In this document: positions 52,827 to 63,124 of the stretch, piece after piece | Numbering within the stretch: position 1 is the stretch's first letter | How the letters are laid out: each line of letters opens with the position of its first letter | Assembly (NCBI GenBank): GCA_005281725.1 | Contig: SSBO01000012.1 | Span: forward strand, 21,910,426 to 21,974,425 | Direction of reading: 5' to 3' | Length of the DNA: 64,000 nt | Source of the DNA: Wuchereria bancrofti | Lineage: Eukaryota > Nematoda > Chromadorea > Rhabditida > Onchocercidae | Notes under the pieces: model-generated | Databases searched by the model: none | What the model was told of the DNA's origin: nothing | Seen by the model: only the letters and a program-made list of their open reading frames with translations | Program-made: the position numbers and the translations under genes

Positions 52827-55800
52827 ATGTCGGATTCATCATCAGATGAGGATGAAACAGTGCCAACGCAATTAGTTGAGGAACAAAATGACGACATAAC
52901 ATTTCAAAAATTGGTTAGCATTATTATCGTTCATTGAGATATGTATTTATTCGTTGAAATTAAGACATTATTTGACTATTACTATTTTTTCCTTATGTTT
53001 TGAAAGCCACGCTCACAAGGCAAAATTTCTTCTACACGCTATTTCGGTGTCATGTGGAATATGAAACGTTGTGGCTTTCTAATTAAATGTCCGTTATTCG
53101 GACCGAATAGAGAAAATTATGAAAATTCAGGATGGAGCGAAAGAAAGTTTTGTATCACCGTCTCTAAAAATTCGAAAGTATCGTTTCTTACCTAATATAA
53201 TAAACATTAAATAGAAAATCTTTAGAAAGAGTTATCCAAAAGGATTGCAAGTTGTCATTACCACAGCTTACTTTATGAACCTTCTTTAAAAATGCAATCA
53301 GTGATTACAATCAATACCATTTGTGAAATCAAGACATTATTAAGAAGTCAAGGATATGAATTTAGTGTCCAGTTTTGGTATTCTGCTTCAACATTTTTAT
53401 TTTTAGGGTGTAACAGATGTTCTCTGTGAAGCATGCGATCGCTTAAATTGGAAAAAACCTACGAAAGTGCAGATTGCAGCTCTACCACATGCATTTAAAA
53501 AACGTGATATAATTGGTCTTGCTGAAACGGGGTAAGTCTTTTTCCAAGTTACTTTGATTTTTGAACATAAAGCAAAGAAGTTTTGTGTCATTATTTACAA
53601 ATATTTATCTTTGCTTGAAATATTCTTTTACTAACACAATGTAATAGTCCATAATGTAAGATGATATTGTATTTGATGCCGTTTCGTATTTCAGTGTCTT
53701 CTTAACACAGTGGATGATATTGGACTTTTTTCCTACACTAATGATATGAAGATAAAATAATGTGTCATTTTATTAAAAAAGATAAGCTAAACTGTTTTAA
53801 GATAGAAGTGTTTTGGTGAAAACTTTTATTTGCATTTAGAAATTTGAAGGAAACTCATTTTTAGATCTGGCAAAACTGCTGCATTTGCTATACCGATATT
53901 GCAAGCTTTGCTTGAAACTCCACAGAAATTATTTGCTCTCGTGCTTACTCCAACCAGAGAATTAGCTTTTCAAATCGGCGAACAATTTGAGGCCCTAGGT
54001 GCTTCTATTGGAATCCTTATTGGTGCGTTAATCTTTATACAATAAATTGTTTTTACTTTGAATCTGTTAAAGCGATTCTCATTTTTTTTGTTAAAGCGAT
54101 CACTTTTCAGCTGTGATTGTTGGTGGTATAGATACAGTGACGCAATCGTTAGCCCTAGCGAAACGTCCTCATGTCATAGTTGGTAAGTTCTAATGTTAAG
54201 ACATCGTTTTGTTCAGAAATTTCTTGATTTTGATAAAGTAAAATCTAACCTTACACTTAGGTAATAAATGAAATGGTGTTTTCCAGCTACACCTGGTCGA
54301 TTGGTGGACCATTTAGAAAATACCAAAGGTTTCAATTTGCGTGCACTGAAATATCTAGTGATGGATGAAGCTGATCGCATTTTGAATATGGATTTTGAAG
54401 TAGAATTGGAAAAGATTTTAAAAGTTATTCCAAAAGAAAGAAGGACATATTTGTATTCGGCTACGATGACTAAAAAAGTCAGTCCTGTTTCACTCTGATA
54501 CAAATGTCATCTAATGGTGCTATAGCCCTTGAATATAGCTGTTTCGGGTCCTAGCTTCGCGGAATTCATTTTTTTTCTACGGACATCTCTGTCGTGTGGT
54601 TCTATTCTTCTTTGATATTATTTCTTGTAAAGGTAATAACTATTTCAAGAGAGCACAGTAACACCGGCTTCCTTAAACTTACGAAACCAATAAATATCAG
54701 CTTGCTGAAATGGGTTTTTTATAAATGAAGGTTTTGTTCAGTTCAGCTTGGTTTTATTGCATAACCGTATAAATTATACTTTCATGTAAGTATTTCTGCT
54801 CTATAATTTTCCGGCTTTCAGGTAGCCAAACTAGAACGTGCCTCGCTTGTTGATCCGGTCAGAATAGAAGTCAGTTCGAAATACCAAACTGTTGACAAAC
54901 TGAAGCAGTACTATATCTTCATACCATATAAGTACAAAGTAATTATTTGGATTTTAAAACTTCACTTAGAAAAGAAAAAATCAAATAGTAACAGGCAATA
55001 TTTAAGAAAGTATGTTTTCCTTAAATTCATATTATTATAGGAAGCCTATCTTATTTATATATTAAATGAAATGGCCGGACAGACAGCGATAGTGTTTTGT
55101 TCCACATGTGCATCGGCTTTAAAAACAGCGTTAATGCTGCGGAAGCTTGGATTTGGTGCTGTTCCTTTACATGGCCAAATGAGTCAGGTACACTTCTAGA
55201 CATTGATTTTCCTTTTTTTTTTAAGGTTATCTAGTTTGCAATTGTTTTTTTTTTTTTTTGATTGTCTGAATAAAAAACTCAACTTTAAAATGTCCGTCAC
55301 ATACAATTTATAGGCAAAACGATTGGGCTCATTGAACAAATTCAAAAGTAAAGCTTCCACAGTTCTTGTTTGCACCGATGTTGCATCAAGAGGTAACTAT
55401 TTTGAATTAAAATTTTGTAGAAAAAAGTGGCGTGAGTGTATATATATAATGTATCAGTATATGTCATGATTCATGTGCATGCTGTCAACAAACATACGAA
55501 GATTTATGAATAGATGAAGTATGTCATGAACTAATGATTTCCTTATCCTTTTCTGTTCCTTGACTTAATTTAATTTCACTTGCTTCAAGGCATTTCTCAT
55601 CATTTCTGTCAGAATTTACACTTCCTTCATTAACTTCTGCAAATATTGTGATTTCTTGTCTTTTACTCAAGAACTGGCCTTTACAGAAAGTGGAACTTTG
55701 AATGCTTTGCATGGCAGCACTTGCATCTTTATTTGTTTACTTCATTATATCCTCATCTTTATTTGTTTACTTCATTATATATTGCTTTTCTCATGTAAAC

Positions 55801-56829
55801 ATAATCATGTCCCCTAGGCACTTTTTTTTTCATGTGGCATTATGTTCTATGGATAATCATTTGTTGCTACATTGCAGATTGAATAGTTTCATGTGCATTA
55901 TCATCTAGATTTTACCGATGTATATTATTGCTTATTTTGTTTCCTGACCTTACCAAAAAGGGAGATAAATTGCAGGTCTCGACATACCACATGTTGATAT
56001 AGTGTTAAATTATGATGTTCCCACGCAGTCTAAGGATTATGTTCATCGTGTTGGACGTACCGCTCGAGCTGGTCGATCCGGTGTTGCTGTTACGTTCGTT
56101 ACACAATACGACGTTGAAGTTTGTTGTTTTCATATATTTTATTCTAAATAATTTCTTGATACAAGGATGGGTTTAATGAATCGTTTAGATTCTTTTATCC
56201 TTTTTTCTGGTTCAGAAAATTGTGCTTACCGATTGTAAGGCTGATGTGTTTTTTCTGTTGTTAGCTGTTTCAATTTTTATCTTTAAAAATACCTGGTGTT
56301 TACTGCTCTTTCGAACACAAATATTATAGTACTTGCTGTTTCAATTTTTATCTTTAAAAATACCTGGTGTTTACTGCTCTTTCGAACACAAATATTATAG
56401 TACTTCTGATTGCGTAATTCCAAATTGTAGTTTTGTTTTTCATAGTTATACTGTTTAGATTTATCAGAAGATCGAACGTTTGATCGGCAAAAAACTTCCA
56501 CTCTTCGAAACAGTAGAAAATGATGTGATGTTACTTGTAGAAAGAGTTGAGGAGGCTCAGAAGCTAGCAAAACAGGTATGTGTTCTCATCCTGATTTTGA
56601 CTAATAATATATAAATTCGGTACGTTCTTCAGTCTCGAAGTTTCGAAGTTAATTACTTTCAAGCATTTGATTTAAGGAAATGAAGGAGATGGAGGAGAAA
56701 AAAGGTAGAAAAAGAAGACAGTTTGACGACGATGATGATGAAGTGAACGATGCAGAGGAAAGTAGTGCTTTTAGGAAAAAATTAAAGCGAAAGCAGAAAG
56801 GAACTCACAATGGAAGAAAGAAATTCTGA
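52827..56829 (+). CDS. ddx47: DEAD-box RNA helicase DDX47 / Rrp3 type
   Basis: Eleven exons: 52827-52913, 53407-53531, 53865-54022, 54111-54182, 54287-54477, 54822-54938, 55041-55187, 55314-55392, 55976-56118, 56459-56575, 56677-56829. All junctions keep frame, giving 462 aa. The family (yeast Rrp3, human DDX47) is nucleolar and needed for 18S pre-rRNA processing. Motifs in order: Q motif with F26 and Q51, AETGSGKT (68-75), PTRELA (100-105), TPGR (149-152), DEAD (174-177), SAT (205-207), ASRGLD (323-328), [11 protein letters not shown] (349-359). The acidic N-terminus and the Lys/Arg-rich C-terminus, with [14 protein letters not shown], agree with the nematode branch. AATAAA lies at 57090. 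Exons and introns are less AT-rich than most of the window. Confidence 0.97.
52999..53205 (+). other. Open GC-richer stretch in DDX47 intron 1
   Basis: From an AAAG acceptor-like site a frame stays open for about 63 codons to a TAA, with translation such as [17 protein letters not shown] and [10 protein letters not shown]. It is markedly less AT-rich than a normal intron here. It could be an alternative exon, a relic or chance; including it would break the reading frame into exon 2 because of its stop. Confidence 0.2.
55720..55780. repeat. 29-bp tandem duplication in DDX47 intron 8
   Basis: CATCTTTATTTGTTTACTTC followed by ATTATAT occurs twice in direct succession. Confidence 0.9.
56264..56405. 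repeat. Perfect 71-bp tandem duplication in DDX47 intron 9
   Basis: The block starting GCTGTTTCAATTTTTATC and ending ATTATAGTACTT occurs at 56264-56334 and again at 56335-56405 with no difference I can see. The intron lies between exons 9 and 10. Identity implies a recent event or an assembly artefact. Confidence 0.95.
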
Positions 56830-57089
56830 TATTTTAAAGAACATTATTAGCATTACAGTATTTTTTCACCTGTAAAGTTTTGATTTATCGGAGAAGTTCG
56901 TTTAACCATTTTAAAAGGCACCATTATTCCTTTTCATCTTTGTGGAATTACGAATTGTTTTTTTAAATTATTGTTGGTAAGGATGTTTATGTTTTTTAAC
57001 TTGTTGTTGGTAAGGATGGCATTTTTTCAAATGTTTATGATCTTTTTGTCTCATTCTTCATGTATTTTTTGTTTTGTCGATTTTTTGCA

Positions 57090-57095
57090 AATAAA
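57090..57095 (+). promoter_or_regulatory. Polyadenylation signal of DDX47
   Basis: AATAAA about 260 nt after the stop codon at 56829, followed by a T-rich stretch. Confidence 0.6.
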
Positions 57096-57260
57096 ATAAC
57101 AAGTTGTAATTGTTTTCCAATATATCACCAGAGAAATGTCATTCAACTTAATGTTGTCATTTAAGTGTTGGTGATGGTACGACTACATGTCAATCATAAT
57201 CCTAAAAAGCAGTTAAATTGGTCAGCTTCGGCTTGATAAGGGTTATTACTTTTTTTCCAG

Positions 57261-57358
57261 ATTTAGCTTCCAAGAGTTCGAAAAAAGCTTCCGAAAGCCG
57301 TGATAGTCATTGGGAATACCACGAAGTGGGACTCTGTAATTTAGGGAATCCATTAATG
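57261..57358 (+). pseudogene. Candidate orphan exon resembling a USP deubiquitinase start
   Basis: A TTTTTTTCCAG acceptor opens a 98-nt stretch closed by ATG|GTAATT. Its translation contains HWEYHEVGLCNLGNPLM. GLCNLGN is the beginning of the Cys box of ubiquitin-specific proteases (usual form GLxNLGNTCFMN), but the catalytic Cys-containing TCFMN part is replaced by PLM. No further USP exons are visible before the convergent gene at 57565. It is most likely a relic or fragment, or a chance match. It is not in phase with DDX47. Confidence 0.3.
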
Positions 57359-57503
57359 GTAATTATCAATGAGAAAGCCAAGAGAATTTGTCCATCTATA
57401 AGTGTTTTTGTAATTTCCATTTATATAAAAAATGACGCAATCGTAATTTAATCTTAAAATGAATAGTGATATTGTGAGTATTTTGCAATAAATTATTAAC
57501 TAG

Positions 57504-57509
57504 TTTATT
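57504..57509 (-). promoter_or_regulatory. Polyadenylation signal of the GNAT gene
   Basis: AATAAA on the minus strand 56 nt after the stop codon at 57565. A plus-strand AATAAA lies beside it at 57487-57492, so both strands carry signals in this convergent intergenic stretch. Confidence 0.6.
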
Positions 57510-57564
57510 CTAATATTATCATCAAACAACTACATCTAAATATCATTGGTATTGATGATATATG

Positions 57565-60410
57565 TCAACGAAGCAGGTTGAAATTGATGATAATAGGATT
57601 GCCATATTCATCATCGTAACGATTCCAGTACGAAGATCGATTCGACCATGCAACAACCAATTCATTTTTTAGTTCTACTGTTTTACATGGCCAAAATCCT
57701 TCCCTAAAATTTTATTTGAATATTATCATACAAATCAGAATATCGTAGTGTTAATATACATATCACTGAAGAAGGTTAAAATTGGTGATAATAGGATATT
57801 ACCGGATTTGTTATTGTAATGATTCCAGTATAAAGATCGGTCCCATCATGCAATAATCAACTTATTTTTTGGTCCTGTTGTCTTGCATAGCCACAGTCCC
57901 TCCCTTCCTAAAAGTTGCATTTGACTAAGACAATAATAGTATGATTGATTTTCAACTTATTAAACCACTACTATTGACCATTTTACCTTCCTCTCTTAAT
58001 TATTTCAATAATTCTAACAATGTCACAAAACTGTATGAAATAGATTTTATTATAATTTTAACAATGATAATATTATGTAATGATCACTGGCGTACAGACT
58101 CATATGAGAAACATCTTCGACAGTGTCATTTAAAAAGAAAAATTCTTAAAAATTTGAAAATTAAAACTAACTGAATGATTTTTTGACTAAGACGTAGTTC
58201 AACATGCTTCCCAAGACCTTGTCTTCGATGTTCTTCATGAACGAAATGATGATGAAAGAAGCCGTTTATGTTAAATATTTCATAAGCTATCGGTTGTCCT
58301 TGATAACGTATAATCACATTCGGTAGCATTCGTAATTTTTCTCTGTACAAATAATTATGTTACTTAATTGAACATAAATTAAACATATTTTTATAAATTT
58401 CTACTTTTTAACATTATTAATTCAAGCATAAATTTGTTAAGGATTTTTTTTTCATTTTTAACTCTTTGGAAACTTGAAAAAAAAAAGCACTTCCTCTAAC
58501 AATGATAATGTGATATTATATTATAGATAGAGAAATGTTTGTTTACTATCTGTTCTAAGCAATAAGTAGAAGTTTATTTGATTTAAGATTAGTGTGATAA
58601 TGTGTAGATCTAAAATTTGATTAGTTAACTGGAAAAAAAGACATTTCATGTAAACAAATTTATCTAAAATCAACAAACAAATTTACCTAATTTAGTAATA
58701 ATCAAAAACATTACTTGTTAGTTTACTTTCTACTAATTCTTAAATTCATAACAAAATAATGTGTAATATCTTGTTGAAATTTAAAAAAACAAAAAGAAAA
58801 AATTTTTACGCAAAACATCGAGAGTCTCCTTTGTCAGCATATTGCCATGTATCATTGATTATCAGTGCATCCTCTTCTGGTTTATCATCATTATAGTGAT
58901 AATCAGATGGTAAACATAGTTTCTCCTTCAATACTACTTCCTGCTGCTTTTCATTCATGTAATACATATACGTTGGATAGATATTTTCTGTGTATGAAGT
59001 TTTTGATTTGATGTAAATTGAAATCTGTAACAGTACTGATAATTAACTATCAGTTATCAATAGTTATCAGCAATTTGCTATTTCAAAACGTAGCTATCAA
59101 TTAAGAATAAAAAAAAAACTCAATAAAGTCAGTTAATTACCAATCAGATGATAAGAAATAATAGTAATAGTTACAATAATAACGCATTTATTTGGAGTAC
59201 ATCAATAAACAAATTATCTAAATAACTTTCAAATTCGATCTTAGATTTTTTTTTTCCATCAAAATTTTCCTTTTTTATATATTAAACTATTCATGATAAT
59301 AAATATAACTTTTATTCTATTGTCTTATACTAGTTCTGATAAATTTGTCACCTTATCAGATAAATAATTTGGATTAATAACAAGAATTTCTTTAGGCAAT
59401 TCGATTAATTTGGTAAATTGGTTGATTACATCCAAAAATTCATCTTTTTTGTAATTGTGCCATGGTAAACTCCAAATAAGCAAAAATTTGCTGAAATCAG
59501 AATGATTAAGGCTTTAAATTTCATCCAAATTCACTTTCAGATCGGTCAAAGATTGTTAAACTAACATTCTGAAAGGATCATCGCTCAGCAAGAACCATAA
59601 TTTGGATTCTGTGAATGGATAACCAAAAATGCGAAATTTCGCTGTTGGATACCTATAAATTTGGCATATTCAAGTTTTAATATTTTTAATTTTTAAAATT
59701 TTCCATAATTTTTCCGCATTTCAACTTTTTTTTACCACAATAATTTCAAAAAAAAAAAAATCGGAAAAAAGATTCAAAAATTAAATCTTTAATTTCGATA
59801 TCTTATGATAATTAGGTAGGTATAAATGATATGGTTTTTTTCCGAAAGAAACTTTTTTTCGAAAAAAAATATCGTTTTGTGTTTAATGATTCAAAGCATT
59901 TATCAATTAATTAGGTTTGACGACTAAAAATTTTTGCAAACTTGTTTCGAAAGGCTATATGAAATCGTAGCTCACATGTCAACCCGAACAATCCTAATAC
60001 AACTGAGAAATGAAAAAAGATATTCAAAAAATTTTTTGTCTAATTAACTATTAAATTGAATTAAAAAGAAAAAGAGAAAGAAATGAAGAATCATTAAATA
60101 TTAAAAATTTCATACAACATCGTGCTAATTCTAATTTTAATCATTACATAAATATATAATTTTTTGGCTTTTGCTTTGAACCATTAAATAATATGCGTTC
60201 ATTTGATATTTAAGTGCTAAATTTAAATAATAAAATTTCAAACTTAATTACACATCATTTTCTTCCAACAATAATTAGAGAAACTTAACTTTTAATTCGA
60301 TGAATTCGTACCATATTGTAAATGGGTATCATATGAGGTGAATAGTTCATCATCATCCGAAGTGCTTCATCCAAATCATCGTCCGATATAAATTCACGAA
60401 TTGTACACAT
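57565..60410 (-). CDS. GNAT-fold acyltransferase, GLYAT-like (FR47 type)
   Basis: Exons 5' to 3': 60410-60312, 59652-59566, 59490-59352, 59024-58810, 58342-58172, 57703-57565. The joined coding length is about 283 codons, typical of glycine N-acyltransferase-like proteins. The acetyl/acyl-CoA binding motif A is clear: HHHFVHEEHRRQGLGKHVE, with RRQGLGK as the Q/RxxGxG/A loop. It is preceded by GQPIAYEIF and followed by EGFWPCKTVELKN and SSYWNRY near the end. Such enzymes transfer an acyl group from CoA to a small amine; the substrate is unknown. Exon 1 ends in phase 0, but exon 2 needs two preceding bases, so a short exon between 59653 and 60311 is missing or a boundary is wrong. The other five junctions agree. 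It converges on DDX47. Confidence 0.85.
57765..57907 (-). pseudogene. Decayed duplicate of the GNAT last exon
   Basis: Lying in the final intron, this stretch is a clear relative of exon 57565-57703 and its flanks. It shares the TTTTAG acceptor, an AAGACAACAGGACC-like core matching the AAAACAGTAGAAC part of the real exon, CTGGAATCATTACAATAAC and the trailing ATTGGTGATAATAGGA. The frame corresponding to the real exon hits a TGA (GCATGA where the real exon has GCATGG) and there are small indels. It is therefore a non-functional exon copy from a tandem duplication of about 215 bp. Confidence 0.85.
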
Positions 60411-60894
60411 TTCAGTAAATCAAAATAATTCAATAATGAAACTGAAAAATTAACAACTGAAATTCATTGTCGCTATTATATTATTTTTTGTTGTTTCAAT
60501 TTTTAAAAATTATTATAAAACAATGCTAGCAAAGATTATTTAATTCTCATTTTACTTCATGTATACACAACATGAAAATTATCAATTTCTTAATAATAGC
60601 TATAAATAATGGAAATTGAATATTTTCAATTCGTACAATTAATGTTTTTAGTGATAATTACTATCAATAATACATATATATCAATGAGAATGAAGTTGCC
60701 CTATTACTTATCTTTGTGATTCTTATCATTCTTTCTTTATTACTTCTTCGATATGTGACATGCAATGATGATATGTGACAATTCTTGTCGGAAATTTTGA
60801 TGTAATTATGGAATGATGAGAAAAAGAAAATATGACGATATGATATGATATGATAACATCACTGTCAGCAAACTCATTCTTTTTTCTTTCGTTC

Positions 60895-60930
60895 ACTCTC
60901 TCTCCCTCTTCCTCTCTCTCTCTCTCTCTC
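60895..60930. repeat. (CT)n microsatellite
   Basis: CTCTCTCTCCCTCTTCCTCT grading into a pure CT run. Confidence 0.9.
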
Positions 60931-61040
60931 GTTCATTCAATAAAATAAATAATACTTCCTTTTTTACTTTAAAAAAAAAAATGGAACTTTTAGCTCAAAG
61001 GGCATCACATTGTCCAATATTTACAATGCCAAATTCATAA

Positions 61041-61190
61041 CATACACACACATACACACACACACATACATACATACATAAGCAAACGGACGAGCAGATA
61101 TAAACACACACACACATACACATACATACGTACAGAGACATACACCCATACATACACACAGAGACATGCACACATACACATACACACATT
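61041..61190. repeat. ACACATACA-type minisatellite
   Basis: ACACAC, CATACATA and CAGAGACATG units alternate for about 150 bp, interrupted by GCAAACGGACGAGCAGATA. Minus-strand Cys/Val frames here are repeat artefacts. Confidence 0.9.
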
Positions 61191-62031
61191 CAACAGCATT
61201 CAAACTAAATAAAGAGAAGTTTAGAAAGGATTGTGTAAACATTTTTCATCGTGAAATGATAACAACAAACTGATAACAGAAAGTATTACCAAACATTCAA
61301 AAGAAATCAAACCAAAAACTTATATTAAACAAAAGAATTAATCAAAACATTCATTCAATCATTCTTTCATTTCATTTCATTTCATTTTTTCTCTTCTTTT
61401 TCTTCTTTCAAAGAGAAAAAAGATGGAAAATTTCGTTTTTATTACATTTGTGATTTTCATTTTTTAATCAATAAATTTCATTTACAAAATTAAGTGACAG
61501 TTTCAGAATTCAAATAAATCAATGAATGGAAGCAAAATGAAATTTTTTATAAAATGTGAAATATGCTCAAGTTTGATATAAAATGATTTGAATTTTTTTT
61601 TTTTTAATCAAAAAATTTTCATATAATAAAATCGTTTATATCGTGAAAGAAAAAAAAAAAGCTACCATTTCAATTTCAACTTTAATAATATAAAATAGCA
61701 GTCTCTTTTTTTTTTTTGTTTTAAATATGAAAATTTTTCATATAAATGAATCAATTTCCAACTGTCTTTGCAATTTTAATTCTTTTCCTTTTCTTTTTTT
61801 CTTCATTCAATCTTAGAAATTTTCACACAATAAATATCGCCACTTTATCAATTTTAGAACGATTTTTGCATTTGAATTTAAACATTTAACTTTGAGTTTT
61901 TATTGTTGTTTTTTTATTTTATTTCAAGTTAGAAAAAAAAAAAAGAGTAAAAATTAGATTCAAACTGTGTGATAAATACTGCTCTGCAATTTAAAGATTG
62001 AAGCATTTGTATAATGATGTATGATCTCTAC

Positions 62032-62154
62032 GGAAAATGTCTTCCGTCTAAAAGTGTCATTAAATAGCATTTGTCTTCTTTCTTCAATTTTCAACAATTT
62101 TTCTTTTTTTGTCCAATGCTTCCGAAAATATCGATCAAAATGTCGCCAAACCAT
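62032..62154 (-). other. Candidate exon, function unknown
   Basis: From ATG at 62154 a frame reads MVWRHFDRYFRKHWTKKEK and onward to FRRKTFS, ending at a donor TCC|GTAGAG. The frame is also open upstream to 62190 (HPFGWDDNTQ). It is less AT-rich than the flanks and has a realistic residue mix. No acceptor is visible upstream and no neighbouring exon was found, so it is tentative. Confidence 0.25.
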
Positions 62155-62943
62155 TTGTGTATTATCATCCCATCCAAATGGATGACATTTTTAACAAGTT
62201 AGTAGACTCTTTTCTTTTTCTCTCTTTCAATTTTCAACTCACTCTTTCCTCATCATATTGTCATCCTCCCATCTACACCCCGCGATCAAATCTCATATAC
62301 CCATCCCCTCTACCACTTTTTATTACTGGTGTATATTAGTTCGTTGATCTTTCAAATATTACAGTTAAATAATTAAATAATACGTTGAAGTATTATAATC
62401 CTATATTTGGATATTTATCATCAAATATTTTAACCTAAAAATGGAAGGAAATGAGAATATTTCAAAAGTTGCAATATTTGACATTTTTCTCGATTCAAAA
62501 AAAATAGGATTTGACAAATTTTCGCTGTTCTTTTCCCTAAACGCCTCGATAACTGCTTTTTTTTCCTCTTCTTTCTCTTTTGTTTTTTTTTTTGATTTTC
62601 AAAATTTTTCCTTTTCTTCATTGCTATTTATTCTTTTTGTTTTAAAAACGATAATATTTATTATGATAATATTTAACTTTGCTTTTTTTTTATGGTGTAA
62701 AATCTTTTTCTCGATAATTTTTTAACTGTTAAAATACGTAGAAAAGAACTGAATTTATATAACATCCTCTATCTAAGAAAGCGATTGAATTTTTCCCAAA
62801 CTTGAAATCAAGCCCCTTTTGTTTTCTTTTTAAAAGTGAATTTAAGAAATTCACATCTTCTGCAACGTAGCTCTACTTTTATTTGTAGTCATGGATTTTT
62901 TTTTTTTGTTTTTTGTTTTAGTTCATATATTTATATATAACAG

Positions 62944-63124
62944 AGGCATTTAAACGCGGCTGTTTCGAATGCTCTTTGGAATTCAGCAAAATCGTCTTGT
63001 TTGTTCGTTAATCGTTTTGTTTGTTCGGCCCAAAAAGGATTTACAACGTCAGTTGTTACTGAAAGTACGATGTTTTCACGATACATGGCGATTGTCGCCC
63101 ACCAACAATGGAATGATAAATTCA
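62944..63124 (+). other. Candidate exon, strand uncertain
   Basis: A TATATATAACAG acceptor and an A|GTAAAT donor bound 181 nt, open in frame (RHLNAAVSNALWNSAKS ... MFSRYMAIVAHQQWND). The minus strand over the same stretch is also open after a GTACTTTCAG acceptor, reading NPFWAEQTKRLTNKQDD to a stop at 62931. The island is clearly less AT-rich than its flanks. One of the two is probably coding or a relic; I recognise neither. Confidence 0.3.

Noticed and set aside
54213..54503. 96-codon minus-strand frame
   Set aside because: Antisense shadow of DDX47 exon 5, which carries the DEAD and SAT motifs on the plus strand.
61021..61242. Cys/Val-rich minus-strand frames that look like a small Cys-rich peptide
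   Set aside because: They come from the ACACATACA minisatellite; the cysteine pattern is just the repeat read as TGT codons.
62441..62725. 94-codon plus-strand Phe-rich frame starting with Met
   Set aside because: Low-complexity Phe/Ser/Ile translation of T-rich tracts, no domain and no splice context.
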